Notes: generated by a model not told the origin, from the letters alone. 64,000 nt of DNA from Pseudophaeobacter sp965641885 (GCA_965641885.1 OZ282574.1:4526001-4590000); one strand, 5' to 3'. Positions 1-8,423 are shown, numbered from the stretch's first letter. Translations and numbers: made by a program.

Positions 1-261
1 GTTTTCCGCAGGCATTCCAAAGGCATCCCACCCCATGGGGTGCAGCACGTTATGGCCGGTCGACATTTTGTAGCGCGCCACAACGTCGCCCATTGTGTAG
101 TTGCGCACATGACCCATATGCAGCTTCCCCGAGGGGTAGGGGAACATCTCAAGCACATAGTACTTTTCTTTGCCGGGCCTGCGCTCGGCTTGAAAAATAC
201 CAGCTTCGGTCCAGGCTTTTTGCCATTTTGCTTCGATTTCGGTGGCAGCGTAGCGCGACAT
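1..261 (-). CDS. leuS: Leucyl-tRNA synthetase, N-terminal part (truncated by window edge)
   Basis: Class I aminoacyl-tRNA synthetase that charges tRNA-Leu in the cytoplasm. The 87 visible codons read from the ATG at 261 and begin MSRYAATEIEAKWQKAW, the usual LeuS opening. The MFPYPSGKLHMGHVRNY stretch holds the HIGH-type ATP-binding signature (HMGH), followed by GDVVARY and HPMGWDAFGMPAEN, all class Ia LeuS hallmarks. The gene runs off the left edge, so the editing and anticodon-binding domains are not visible. It lies downstream of the DUF3576 lipoprotein gene on the same strand, with a terminator-like hairpin between them, so it probably has its own promoter in the 110-bp spacer. Confidence 0.97.
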   Translation of the reverse strand, partial: MSRYAATEIEAKWQKAWTEAGIFQAERRPGKEKYYVLEMFPYPSGKLHMGHVRNYTMGDVVARYKMSTGHNVLHPMGWDAFGMPAEN

Positions 262-283
262 CACAAGAGGTCCTTTAAGAATG

Positions 284-307
284 AAAACGCCGGGTGATGA
301 CCCGGCG
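284..307 (-). terminator. Hairpin terminator after the DUF3576 gene
   Basis: A perfect 8-bp GC-rich stem (288-295 with 300-307, loop GATG) is followed on the minus strand by a short T run (TTTTC). It sits between the DUF3576 stop (371) and the leuS start (261), as expected for a rho-independent terminator. Confidence 0.7.
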
Positions 308-339
308 CATGTAATACTGAAGACATGTAATACTGAAAA
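308..339. repeat. 16-bp tandem duplication in the leuS/DUF3576 spacer
   Basis: CATGTAATACTGAAGA (308-323) is followed directly by CATGTAATACTGAAAA (324-339): two copies, 15 of 16 identical, period 16. It lies just past the DUF3576 stop and abuts the terminator stem. No function is evident. Confidence 0.85.
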
Positions 340-370
340 CGGGGCTCTGCTTCAGCAGTGTCTTTGCGGG

Positions 371-859
371 TCAGAGGTTCTTGTCTGCGATGCGCAGTTG
401 GCGGGCCCGCGACAGGATGGCATCCTCAACAGCGCGTGTTGTGGATGCACTGACGGCCCGGCCACCCTTGGTTTGCAAGGAAACGTTCAGCGAACGCGCA
501 TCCAGCGCCGGGTCTTTGATATGAACGGTGGCGCGATAGGCGCGGCCACTGCCGGGAGGGGTGCCGTATCCGGTCACAATCACACCGGTGAAAGGGTCAA
601 CTGACTGCACCGGCAAAAACTCCAGCACATCCAGGCTGGCATTCCACAGGTAGCGGTTTACCTGGACCTTTTGGTCCGGGGCACCACCAAACAGATCCCA
701 AATCGATGATCTGTCGCTTTTTGCATTAACAATGTCATCGTTAAACTCTTGCGGCGCTTGCCCGGTTGGCGCCACGCGGGCTGTGCGCCCACCACAGGCA
801 ACTAAACCAAAGCACAAAACCCCCAACAGGGTAGTCTTAAAAATCTTATGCGGTGTCAT
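371..859 (-). CDS. DUF3576 family lipoprotein
   Basis: A 162-residue predicted outer-membrane lipoprotein. The N terminus has a basic start, a hydrophobic stretch and the lipobox LVAC with the lipidated Cys at residue 22. The mature part contains the VNRYLWNASLDVLEFLPV and DPFTGVIVTGYG stretches and ends with ARQLRIADKNL, typical of the DUF3576 family of alphaproteobacteria. Members commonly sit beside leuS, as here. The molecular role is unknown; envelope localisation is inferred from the lipobox. The porin gene upstream is divergent, so the 400-bp spacer must carry promoters for both. Confidence 0.88.
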   Translation of the reverse strand: MTPHKIFKTTLLGVLCFGLVACGGRTARVAPTGQAPQEFNDDIVNAKSDRSSIWDLFGGAPDQKVQVNRYLWNASLDVLEFLPVQSVDPFTGVIVTGYGTPPGSGRAYRATVHIKDPALDARSLNVSLQTKGGRAVSASTTRAVEDAILSRARQLRIADKNL

Positions 860-1261
860 CGTCGCTCCTGGCAGCAGTCTCTTGCGGCACTCCTATCGTA
901 TCGGCGGGCAGCGGAGCAAGGGCTTTAGCGTCTGGAGGCCGTATCCCGCGAATCGAATCCGCAGGCTGTTATATATAGTCCCAGTTCAAATTTCGTGAAA
1001 TCGGGCCGTGAGAGAGCCATTGAACTGTCGATCTGTTTTGTGAGGTAAAGCACCGCCCCCTTAACAATTTGGCATGTTTCCCAGTGGCAAAGGGAGGCCT
1101 GGCCGCAAGACTGTGGCAAAGCTGCACCATCCGAAAGAGCAATGCTGGCTGGCAGATGGGCTGCCCTTGCCAAAATGGGGGTGAAAAAGCGAAACCACTT
1201 GTCATACCCACACCGGATTCCCCGGTTTGGGCATCAGAATTGAAAACCGAGGGAAAAATCG
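860..1261. promoter_or_regulatory. 402-bp divergent spacer between DUF3576 lipoprotein and porin
   Basis: No ORF with a plausible start and ribosome binding site was found. The end nearest the porin carries a GAGGGA Shine-Dalgarno motif about 7 nt before ATG 1262. TTGAAC at 1020 followed after 17 bp by AGGTAA is the best -35/-10-like pair I see, but it is weak. The long leader is what one expects of a highly expressed, regulated porin. Confidence 0.4.
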
Positions 1262-2254
1262 ATGAAAAAGGTTCTCTTCGCGACTACCGCGCTGATCGCC
1301 ACTGCCGGCATGGCAGCTGCTGACGTCCGTCTGTCCGGTTACGGCCGTTTTGGTCTGGACTACAACTCCGCTAACGAGCGTGCTGTTGGCGTTTCCGAAA
1401 CCAACATCACCAGCCGTCTGCGTCTGCAGGTCGACATGTCGACTGAAGCAGACAGCGGTGTTGGCTTCAACGCTCGTGTTCGTATGCAGTCCGAAAGCCG
1501 TGACGGCAACCCAGCTGGTAGCGCACCTGGTGGCGACAATGGTTTCAACGGCGCACGCTTTGGCGTGACCTATGGCGGCCTGACCGTCAACGTTGGCAAC
1601 ATCATCGGCGCTGTTGAAAACATGCCTGGTCTGTATGTAACCGGCGCACGTTCCGCTGGCACAGGCGTTGACGGCATGGGCTTCCACTCGCTCGTCATCA
1701 AATCCCGCACCGGCACCGCTTGGAACTGGGATGCGTATTCCTCCGACGGCATGGGCGTAAACGGTATCGAAGCTCTGTACGCTGCAGGCGGCTTCACCGG
1801 TCACTTCTCCTACAGCCAGCGTAACGGCGGCACCGTTGCCGGCACCGCAGGCGGCGAAGACCGTAGCGCTCTGATGCTGACTTACTCCTTCTCCGATTAC
1901 TATGTGTCGGCGTCGGCTCAGTCTTCTTCACTGGCAGCTAACGACATCGTAGCAGTTGCAGCCGGCGGTGACTTCGGTCAGTTCGGCGCACGTATCGCTT
2001 ACGGTTCCACCGACGCGGCTGACTCGGTTACCCTGCAGGGTAGCATGGATATCGGCGCAGCTTCCAACCTGGCCGTTTGGGTTAACTCCACAGACGTTGC
2101 TGGTACTGTTACCGCCGCTGACACAGCTGACGGCACAGCCTTCGGCATCAACTACCAGTACGACCTGGGTGGCGGCGCGACCTTCGTTGCTGGCTATGTT
2201 GACGAAGCTGACAACGACAACCAGTTCCAGGCTGGTGTATACTTCAGCTTCTAA
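1262..2254 (+). CDS. Major outer-membrane porin
   Basis: A 330-residue general diffusion porin of the Gram-negative porin superfamily (16-stranded barrel, trimeric by family precedent). The first 20 residues are a classical Sec signal peptide (MKKVLFATTALIATAGMAAA, cleaved before DVRLSGYGRFGLDY). The mature protein is rich in alternating Gly/aromatic beta strands with acidic loops and ends in AGVYFSF, the C-terminal Phe needed for BAM-dependent insertion. Codon use is strongly biased towards a few C-ending codons (ggc, gac, aac), typical of a highly expressed gene. It is monocistronic: long leader upstream, strong terminator downstream. Confidence 0.95.
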   Translation: MKKVLFATTALIATAGMAAADVRLSGYGRFGLDYNSANERAVGVSETNITSRLRLQVDMSTEADSGVGFNARVRMQSESRDGNPAGSAPGGDNGFNGARFGVTYGGLTVNVGNIIGAVENMPGLYVTGARSAGTGVDGMGFHSLVIKSRTGTAWNWDAYSSDGMGVNGIEALYAAGGFTGHFSYSQRNGGTVAGTAGGEDRSALMLTYSFSDYYVSASAQSSSLAANDIVAVAAGGDFGQFGARIAYGSTDAADSVTLQGSMDIGAASNLAVWVNSTDVAGTVTAADTADGTAFGINYQYDLGGGATFVAGYVDEADNDNQFQAGVYFSF

Positions 2255-2280
2255 GCTGATGTACGCTTAGCGTGAATTGG

Positions 2281-2315
2281 GGGCGGGCTCTTTACAGAGC
2301 TCGCCCTTTTCTTTT
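2281..2315 (+). terminator. Rho-independent terminator of the porin gene
   Basis: A 10-bp stem (2281-2290 with 2297-2306, one G-U pair) and a TTTACA loop are followed by TTTTCTTTT. It begins 27 bp after the porin stop. Confidence 0.92.
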
Positions 2316-2374
2316 GCCTCTTACCTTTTGTCCCAAAACAGTGTTTTTCTGGCGTTAAAGCTGGAGAGAGCCAA

Positions 2375-3034
2375 ATGTCGCTGGAAGATATCAAAACCCG
2401 TATTGCCGCCGCCGAAGCTACGGCTGGCCGCGCCGCTGGATCGGTTACACTGATCGCGGTGTCCAAAGTGCAGCCAAATGCGCGGGTTGCCGAGGTACTG
2501 GACGAAGGCCACCGTTGTTTTGGCGAGAACCGCGTCCAGGAGGCGCTGGGAAAGTGGCCTGATTTTGCCCAGAGATATGATGGGCTGGATCTGCATCTGA
2601 TTGGTCCGTTGCAAAGCAACAAGACACGTCAGGCGATGGAGTTGTTCAATGCCATCCATACGCTGGATCGCCCGAAGCTGGCAAAAAGCATCGCGCGTCT
2701 GGCGCAGGAACTGGGTGCCTGCCCGGATCTGTTCATTCAGGTAAACACCGGCGCCGAGCCGCAAAAGGCCGGTATTCTGCCTGCCGAGGCAGATGGGTTC
2801 GTCGCTGAATGCCGCGCTCTGGATTTACCGATCAAGGGGCTGATGTGTATCCCGCCCGTGTCCGAGCCAGCAGAGGCGCATTTCTCCCAACTTGCCCAGA
2901 TTGCAGCCCGCAACGATCTCAGCGGGCTCTCCATGGGGATGAGCGGGGATTTTGAGCAGGCCATTGCCCATGGGGCGACCCATGTGCGGGTGGGATCGGC
3001 TATCTTTGGCACACGAACTTCTGAGCCGGCATAG
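2375..3034 (+). CDS. yggS: YggS/PLPBP family PLP homeostasis protein
   Basis: A 219-residue cytosolic PLP-binding protein of the YggS/PROSC family (alanine-racemase-like TIM barrel without known catalytic activity), which buffers pyridoxal phosphate and affects amino-acid and keto-acid balance. LIAVSKVQP places the PLP Lys at residue 31. CFGENRVQEALGKW, HLIGPLQSNKTR, VNTGAEPQKAG, the CIPP motif and LSMGMSGDFEQAIAHGATHVRVGSAIFG complete the family pattern through to the phosphate-binding C terminus. A GGAGAG motif precedes the ATG. It follows the porin terminator and is convergent with the L,D-transpeptidase gene (6-bp gap). Confidence 0.95.
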   Translation: MSLEDIKTRIAAAEATAGRAAGSVTLIAVSKVQPNARVAEVLDEGHRCFGENRVQEALGKWPDFAQRYDGLDLHLIGPLQSNKTRQAMELFNAIHTLDRPKLAKSIARLAQELGACPDLFIQVNTGAEPQKAGILPAEADGFVAECRALDLPIKGLMCIPPVSEPAEAHFSQLAQIAARNDLSGLSMGMSGDFEQAIAHGATHVRVGSAIFGTRTSEPA

Positions 3035-3040
3035 GCTGGG

Positions 3041-3571
3041 TCAGGTCAGATCGGGGACGATAACCCGGGTTCCGGGCTGGACACGGGACGCCAACCAAAA
3101 CAAATCGCGGCGACAAAAGGCGATGCAGCCCTCGGTGGGATAGCCGGGGCGCCGCCATTGATGCATGAAGATTGCCGAACCTTTGCCGGCCACAGCCTCT
3201 GGCCAGTTCCAATCCAGCACCAGCACCAGATCATAGAGCGGATCAGCCCGACGCAGGTGCTCATGGCTAAAGCCATAGGGGGCTGTCACATGGCTGTTGT
3301 AGTGACTGTCGCGTCCATCGTCAGACCAAAGGTCGCGGGGACCGATGGGCTCTGCCCAGGGGGCGGGGCGGGCAATCCGGTCGGGGCGATAGAGCAGGCC
3401 GACGACCCGATGCACTCCCGTAGGCGTGGCGCCATCACCCTCGCGTTTGTCGCGGGTAATGCCGCCTTTGCCGATGCTGCAGGCAAGCCTCTGGCCCATG
3501 ACGCGCAGCCCCTGTTTGGTCAACACCAGATCGTTGGGGTGGCGGGGGGGCAGGGGCTTTGCTGTGGGCAT
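3041..3571 (-). CDS. L,D-transpeptidase (YkuD) family protein
   Basis: A 176-residue protein with a YkuD catalytic core: HQWRRPGYPTEGCIAF gives the His and the Thr-x-Gly-Cys nucleophile motif (Cys near residue 150) of L,D-transpeptidases that cross-link meso-DAP residues or attach proteins to peptidoglycan. No convincing signal peptide is visible (MPTAKPLPPRHPNDLVL), which is unusual for an enzyme acting in the periplasm. Either export is atypical or the substrate differs. The start overlaps the ribA stop by one base (TAATG), so the two are co-translated. Confidence 0.85.
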   Translation of the reverse strand: MPTAKPLPPRHPNDLVLTKQGLRVMGQRLACSIGKGGITRDKREGDGATPTGVHRVVGLLYRPDRIARPAPWAEPIGPRDLWSDDGRDSHYNSHVTAPYGFSHEHLRRADPLYDLVLVLDWNWPEAVAGKGSAIFMHQWRRPGYPTEGCIAFCRRDLFWLASRVQPGTRVIVPDLT

Positions 3572-4659
3572 TACAGGATGTGGCCGGATTTGGCGGCCTT
3601 GGTGGCCAGATACTGCGCGTTATGGGCGTTTTCACCCACTTTCAGCTCCACCCTCTCGGTGACCGTGATGCCGGTCTTTTCCATCATGGCGATCTTTTTT
3701 GGATTGTTGGTCAGCAGTCGCACCTGATCAAATCCCAACTCTTTCAGGATGGCCGCGCCGAGGCGAAAATCACGTTCGTCGTCCTCGAACCCGAGACGGT
3801 GATTGGCCTCAACCGTGTCAAAGCCCTGATCCTGCAGAGAATAGGCGCGCATTTTATTGGCCAGCCCAATGCCTCGGCCCTCTTGATTGAGGTAGAGCAG
3901 CACGCCGCTGCCCTCGGCGCCCATCTGCGCCAGCGCGGCGTTTAGCTGTGGTCCGCAGTCGCATTTCAGCGAGCCCAGTACATCACCGGTGAAACAGGCC
4001 GAATGCAGGCGGGCCAAAACGGGCTGGCTGCGGTCGGGGCGGCCCACTTCGATGGCATAGTGCTCTTCGGCGCCATCCTCGGGGCGAAACACATGCAGCC
4101 GACCTGCCTCGGCAGCCTGCATGGGCAGGCGGGCGGCGGCCACGGCATGCAGGGGTGAACTTTGGCTCATCAGGGGTTCTGCGGCGGCCTGCGGCAGCAG
4201 GGTGAGGCCGTGACTGGCGGCAAACTGTGCCCCACCCTCCAGTGGAACCAGCAGCGCTGCCGGCAGCAGACGCGCCGATTTCACCAGTGCGATGGCCAGA
4301 CGATGCAGGGTGGCAGAGCCATCCCGCGCACTGATGAGCGGGCCTTTCATCGGGTGGCTGAGGTCATCCGCCGGATCCGCAAGGGCCTGAATCCAGCTTA
4401 GCGTGGCAGCCTCTGGCAGGCAGATACGCGCTGTATCCCCGTCATAGGCGCGCGCCTTTAGGGTCTCGGCACGCCGCGCGGTCAGGGCCAGAGTGACCGG
4501 GCCCAGGGCCTGCAGGTCCTGCAACCGGTCCTGCGCCAGGCTTTCGGCTGCGATGGCCAGCGCGGCCTGATCGCCATCCATCAGGACAACAGGCAGACCC
4601 ATACGCAGATCGACGCGCGCGCGGGCCAGAAGTTCGATCATGGTGGGCATCAGGCTCAT
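3571..4659 (-). CDS. ribA: GTP cyclohydrolase II with degenerate N-terminal RibB-like domain
   Basis: First enzyme of riboflavin synthesis: GTP to 2,5-diamino-6-ribosylamino-pyrimidinone 5'-phosphate, formate and pyrophosphate. The C-terminal ~200 residues carry the family motifs: LARLHSACFTGDVLGSLKCDCG (three zinc Cys), LYLNQEGRGIGLANK, LGAAILKELGF and LLTNNPKKIAMMEKTGI. The N-terminal ~150 residues occupy the position of a 3,4-dihydroxy-2-butanone-4-phosphate synthase domain as in RibBA, but I do not see the usual acidic/RED active-site motifs, so this half looks non-catalytic. At 362 residues it matches the fused architecture. It is divergent from the response-regulator gene across a 173-bp spacer. 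Confidence 0.93.
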   Translation of the reverse strand: MSLMPTMIELLARARVDLRMGLPVVLMDGDQAALAIAAESLAQDRLQDLQALGPVTLALTARRAETLKARAYDGDTARICLPEAATLSWIQALADPADDLSHPMKGPLISARDGSATLHRLAIALVKSARLLPAALLVPLEGGAQFAASHGLTLLPQAAAEPLMSQSSPLHAVAAARLPMQAAEAGRLHVFRPEDGAEEHYAIEVGRPDRSQPVLARLHSACFTGDVLGSLKCDCGPQLNAALAQMGAEGSGVLLYLNQEGRGIGLANKMRAYSLQDQGFDTVEANHRLGFEDDERDFRLGAAILKELGFDQVRLLTNNPKKIAMMEKTGITVTERVELKVGENAHNAQYLATKAAKSGHIL

Positions 4660-4832
4660 GCGGCAGATCCAGCGCTTGGTGACATAAATACCGGCCTTTC
4701 CTAGGCTTAATTGCTGCAGAAGTGAAACAAATCCTTTGCTGTGGACACGTCGGCGTGAGAGTTTTGCAGCATATCTTGTCGTTTCTGTGAGGGAGGCGCA
4801 TCTGTCTGTCAGAGAAACAGGAGAGTAGAGCT

Positions 4833-5519
4833 ATGGCGCAACTGAAGAAAATTCTGCTGGTCGATGATGATGAGGATCTGCGCGAGGCTTTGAGTGAGCA
4901 GTTGTTGATGACCGAGGACTTTGATGTCTTTGAGGCCGACAGCGGTCAAAGTGCCATGGAGCGCGCCAAAGAGGCGCTGTACGATCTGGTGATCCTGGAC
5001 GTAGGCCTGCCCGATACGGACGGTCGCGAGCTGTGCCGCCTGATGCGCAAACAGGGCGTGAAGGCGCCGATCCTGATGCTGACGGGCCATGATAGCGATG
5101 CGGACACCATCCTGGGGCTTGATGCCGGGGCCAATGACTATGTCTCCAAACCGTTCAAATTCCCGGTGCTTTTGGCCCGTATTCGCGCCCAGCTGCGCCA
5201 GCACGAGCAATCAGAAGACGCGGTTTTTGTGCTTGGGCCCTATACCTTTAAGCCGGCCATGAAGATGCTTTTGACCGAGGATGACCGCAAGATCCGGCTG
5301 ACGGAGAAAGAGACCAATATCCTGAAGTTTCTCTATCGCTCCACCGATGGGGTGGTGGCGCGCGATGTCCTGCTGCATGAGGTCTGGGGCTATAACGCCG
5401 GGGTGACCACCCACACGCTTGAGACGCATATCTACCGTCTGCGTCAGAAGATCGAGCCCGATCCCTCGAACGCCCGCATTCTGGTGACAGAATCCGGAGG
5501 CTACCGTCTGATCAACTAG
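4833..5519 (+). CDS. cenR: CenR-like OmpR-family response regulator
   Basis: A 228-residue two-component regulator. The receiver domain (1-120) has the acidic pocket DDDED (11-15), phospho-acceptor Asp56 in LVILDVGLPD, Thr84 and Lys106 (SKPF). The C-terminal winged helix (about 130-228) contains LTEKETNILKFLYR and HEVWGYNAGVTTHTLETHIYRLRQKIEPDP. The overall sequence resembles CenR, the essential cell-envelope regulator described in Caulobacter and Rhodobacter. No histidine kinase gene is adjacent, which also fits CenR, whose kinase is often encoded elsewhere. The assignment as CenR is from recalled sequence; the OmpR-family call is certain. The start follows a GGAGAG motif. Confidence 0.72.
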   Translation: MAQLKKILLVDDDEDLREALSEQLLMTEDFDVFEADSGQSAMERAKEALYDLVILDVGLPDTDGRELCRLMRKQGVKAPILMLTGHDSDADTILGLDAGANDYVSKPFKFPVLLARIRAQLRQHEQSEDAVFVLGPYTFKPAMKMLLTEDDRKIRLTEKETNILKFLYRSTDGVVARDVLLHEVWGYNAGVTTHTLETHIYRLRQKIEPDPSNARILVTESGGYRLIN

Positions 5520-5532
5520 CGCTCCATTTCTG

Positions 5533-5556
5533 GATGTGGATCTCTTGATGTGGATC
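5533..5556. repeat. Direct repeat GATGTGGATC after cenR
   Basis: GATGTGGATC occurs at 5533-5542 and 5547-5556 (period 14), 13 bp after the cenR stop. This is one of several short tandem duplications in spacers of this window. Confidence 0.7.
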
Positions 5557-5777
5557 AAAGACGTATTTTCCACATACCTTAAAAGTGATCATACCCCGCG
5601 CATATCCGGGTCATGATATGCACCTCCCTGTTGGACTAGGTCGGGCTTTGTGCCCGGCCCTTTTTTTGTGCAAAAACAGGTCTGGAGAGCAATCTGGAAA
5701 ATCCCCATGTGGTGGTCTTCTCGGGCCATGCGCGCTGTGATACCGAATGAGGCAACATTGCCAAATGGAGCACTCTC

Positions 5778-6566
5778 ATGGCCTTTACCCTTGCCACCTG
5801 GAACATCAACTCTGTCCGCCTGCGCGAGGTGTTGGTGCAAAAACTCCTGAAGGAAGAGGCGCCGGATGTGCTGTGTCTGCAGGAGTGCAAAAGCCCGGTT
5901 GATAAAATTCCAACCGAAGGGTTTGCCGATCTTGGCTATCCCCACATGGTGGCGCGTGGCCAGAAGGGCTACAACGGGGTCGCCATTCTGTCACGCCTGC
6001 CCATCGAGGAGGCAGGTGCCGAGGATTTTGCCAGTCTCGGCCATGCGCGCCATATTGCCGGACGGCTGGAGAACGGCGTGACCATTCATAACTTTTACGT
6101 GCCTGCAGGTGGCGACAAGCCCGACCGCGAGGTGAATGAGAAGTTCGGTCAAAAGCTGGATTACCTTAGCGAGATGCGGGATTGGTTCAAAGCAGAGCGC
6201 CCTGAAAAGTCCATTCTGGTTGGCGATCTCAATATCGCGCCACGCGAGGACGACGTCTGGGATCACAAGAAAATGCTGAAGATCGTCAGCCACACACCTG
6301 TTGAGGTAGAGCTTTTGGCCGCTGTTCAGGAGGCTGGCGACTGGGCGGATGTCACGCGGGCTGATATTCCCGAAGGCCTGCTGTATAGCTGGTGGAGCTA
6401 CCGGGCCAAGGACTGGGATGCAGCTGATAAGGGGCGCCGGCTGGACCATGTCTGGGCCACCGGAGACATCCGTCACGCGGCGCATTCCAGCCGGGTGTTG
6501 CGCTGCGCGCGGGGCTGGGAAAAGCCAAGCGATCATGCGCCCGTCTTTGCGACGTTTGATCTGTAA
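5778..6566 (+). CDS. xthA: Exodeoxyribonuclease III
   Basis: A 262-residue AP endonuclease / 3'-5' exonuclease of base excision repair (EEP fold). Seen are TWNINSVRLR, LQECKSP with the metal-binding Glu36, GYNGVAILSR, VGDLNIAPREDDVWD (catalytic Asp and Asn), LLYSWWSYR, GRRLDHVWAT and the C-terminal SDHAPVFATFDL with the catalytic Asp-His. Length is normal for the XthA branch. It has its own leader of 258 bp after cenR and a terminator-like hairpin downstream, so it is probably monocistronic. Confidence 0.95.
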   Translation: MAFTLATWNINSVRLREVLVQKLLKEEAPDVLCLQECKSPVDKIPTEGFADLGYPHMVARGQKGYNGVAILSRLPIEEAGAEDFASLGHARHIAGRLENGVTIHNFYVPAGGDKPDREVNEKFGQKLDYLSEMRDWFKAERPEKSILVGDLNIAPREDDVWDHKKMLKIVSHTPVEVELLAAVQEAGDWADVTRADIPEGLLYSWWSYRAKDWDAADKGRRLDHVWATGDIRHAAHSSRVLRCARGWEKPSDHAPVFATFDL

Positions 6567-6608
6567 TCACAGGCTGGCTTTGCGCAGCCAGGCGCTCCCG
6601 CCTGTTCC

Positions 6609-6628
6609 GGGGCATTAAATGCCCCTTT
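6609..6628 (+). terminator. Probable terminator of xthA
   Basis: A perfect 7-bp stem GGGGCAT/ATGCCCC with a TAA loop is followed by TTT, 43 bp after the xthA stop. The T run is short. Confidence 0.6.
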
Positions 6629-6641
6629 CACAGTTGGGCCA

Positions 6642-6665
6642 CGCGCCGCGCTGACGCGCGGCGCG
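6642..6665. repeat. Perfect 10-bp GC hairpin
   Basis: Arms 6642-6651 and 6656-6665 (all G/C) pair perfectly around TGAC. There is no T run on either side, so it is not a simple rho-independent terminator. It lies between xthA and the thioredoxin gene and may be an mRNA-stabilising or protein-binding element. Confidence 0.6.
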
Positions 6666-6823
6666 GCAGCGTTTCCTTGCGGGCAGGGTGGTTTCTCGGG
6701 GGTCTGGGGGCCAGAAGGGGCTGGTTTTTTGTTGGGGGGCGACCTTTGCGTAACTCCTCTCTTGGTTTCTTGTCGTCCTGAATCCATATAGGGATCAGGC
6801 TTCAAACGGAGAAGATTGAGATA

Positions 6824-7756
6824 ATGGATATTATTGGCGGAGCGGGCACAGCGGCCCCGATGGGTGACCTGGTCAAGGACGTCGATGAGGCGACCTTTAT
6901 GCAGGATGTCGTCGAGGCCTCGATGCAGGCCCCGGTGATTGTGGACTTCTGGGCGCCCTGGTGTGGCCCTTGCAAGACGCTTGGCCCCGCTTTGGAGGCG
7001 GCCGTGACCAAGGCCAAGGGCGCGGTTACCATGGCCAAGGTCAATGTGGATGAGAACCAGCGTCTGGCGCAGGCTCTGGCGCAGCAAGGCTTGCCGCTGC
7101 AATCCATTCCAACAGTTGTTGCCTTTGTCGAAGGCCGTCCCATTGACATGTTTCAGGGGGCTTTACCTGCCAGCGAGATCGAGGCCTTTATCAAAAAGGC
7201 GATTGAGGCATCTGGTGGCACGGCGGATGGTGGCCTTGCAGAGGCGCTGCAGGTGGCGGAGCAGATGCTGACCGATGGCGACCATGCGGATGCAGCCCAG
7301 ACCTTTGCGGCAATCATTGGCGAAGACGACAAAAGTGCTGCCGCCTATGGTGGTCTGGCGCGGGCGCATATTGCGCTGGAAGATCTTGATCAGGCCGAAG
7401 CGGTTCTGAACGGTGCCCCAGCGGAAATTTCCGAGGCGGCTGAGATTGAGGCTGCACGGGCGCAGATCGAATTGGCGCGGCAGGCAGAAAGCGCCGGCCC
7501 CGTAGCCGAGCTGGCCGCCAAGGTAGAGGCCAGTCCCGACGACCACGAAGCCCGGTTTGAGCTGGCGCAGGCCTTGCATGCCGCAGGAGACGCCGAGGCA
7601 GCCGTTGATGCATTGTTGGAATTGTTCCGTCGCGACCGTGACTGGAACGATGGCGCCGCCAAGGCGCAGCTCTTTACCGTTTTTGATGCGATGCAGCCAA
7701 ATGATCCGGTGGTCCTGAATGGGCGGCGCAGATTGAGCTCGATGATATTTGCTTAA
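6824..7756 (+). CDS. Thioredoxin-TPR co-chaperone (YbbN/CnoX type)
   Basis: A 310-residue cytosolic protein. The N-terminal thioredoxin fold (about 20-128) contains FWAPWCGPCK with an intact CGPC at 47-50 and the cis-Pro in SIPTVVAF. A TPR-like helical region (about 140-310) follows. This architecture is that of YbbN/CnoX, which protects proteins from oxidation and hands them to GroEL or DnaK. E. coli CnoX has lost the redox Cys pair; here CGPC is present, as is common in alphaproteobacteria, so thiol oxidoreductase activity is expected. It is followed at 28 bp by the LON-domain gene and then Trm112, a likely three-gene operon. Confidence 0.93.
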   Translation: MDIIGGAGTAAPMGDLVKDVDEATFMQDVVEASMQAPVIVDFWAPWCGPCKTLGPALEAAVTKAKGAVTMAKVNVDENQRLAQALAQQGLPLQSIPTVVAFVEGRPIDMFQGALPASEIEAFIKKAIEASGGTADGGLAEALQVAEQMLTDGDHADAAQTFAAIIGEDDKSAAAYGGLARAHIALEDLDQAEAVLNGAPAEISEAAEIEAARAQIELARQAESAGPVAELAAKVEASPDDHEARFELAQALHAAGDAEAAVDALLELFRRDRDWNDGAAKAQLFTVFDAMQPNDPVVLNGRRRLSSMIFA

Positions 7757-7784
7757 TCGGGCCGTCGCCCTAGAGTAATATCTC

Positions 7785-8423
7785 ATGTTTCATTTTTCTG
7801 ATCTGCCGGACACCATTGCAGTCTTTCCATTGCCCGGGGCGGTCCTGCTGCCCCGGTCGCGCCTGCCGCTGCATATATTCGAGCCTCGCTATCTGCAAAT
7901 GCTTGAAGATGCTCTGAAAACCCCGCAACGCCTGATTGGCATGGTGCAGCCTTGTCCTGGTCAGAAGGGCGAGGGGTTGCATTCTATTGGCTGCGCCGGA
8001 CGCGTGACGCAGTTTTCTGAAACCGAAGATGGCCGCTATCTTGTGACCCTGTCGGGGCTGTCCCGGTTTCGCATTCTGCGAGAGGTGACCGGATTTAGCC
8101 CCTATCGGCGCTGTGATGTGAGCTGGGCCGGGTTTGAGCGTGATCTTGGCGGCTCTGAAGTGGACCCAACGTTTGATCGGGCGGCGTTTCTGGCTTTGTT
8201 GAACAGGTTCCTGATGGTGCGTGGTCTGTCCACGGATTGGGACTCGTTGCAGGACGCCGAGGATGAGTTGCTGATCAACTCTCTGTCGATGCTTTTGGAG
8301 TTTGAGCCAGAAGAAAAACAGGCCTTGCTTGAGGCTCCCAGTCTTGTCACAAGACGGGAAACCCTTGTCACTTTGATCGAATTTGCGCTTCGGGGTGGGG
8401 CATATGAGGACATTTTGCAATGA
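7785..8423 (+). CDS. LON peptidase substrate-binding domain protein
   Basis: A 212-residue stand-alone LON N-terminal (substrate-recognition) domain with no AAA or protease domain. The signature is at the start: PLPGAVLLPRSRLPLHIFEPRYLQMLEDAL, then IGMVQP, GCAGRVTQFSETEDGRYLVTLSGLSRFRI. The role of these stand-alone proteins is not established. The gene lies 28 bp after the thioredoxin-TPR gene and overlaps the Trm112 gene by ATGA (8420-8423), so all three are probably co-transcribed. Confidence 0.9.
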   Translation: MFHFSDLPDTIAVFPLPGAVLLPRSRLPLHIFEPRYLQMLEDALKTPQRLIGMVQPCPGQKGEGLHSIGCAGRVTQFSETEDGRYLVTLSGLSRFRILREVTGFSPYRRCDVSWAGFERDLGGSEVDPTFDRAAFLALLNRFLMVRGLSTDWDSLQDAEDELLINSLSMLLEFEPEEKQALLEAPSLVTRRETLVTLIEFALRGGAYEDILQ

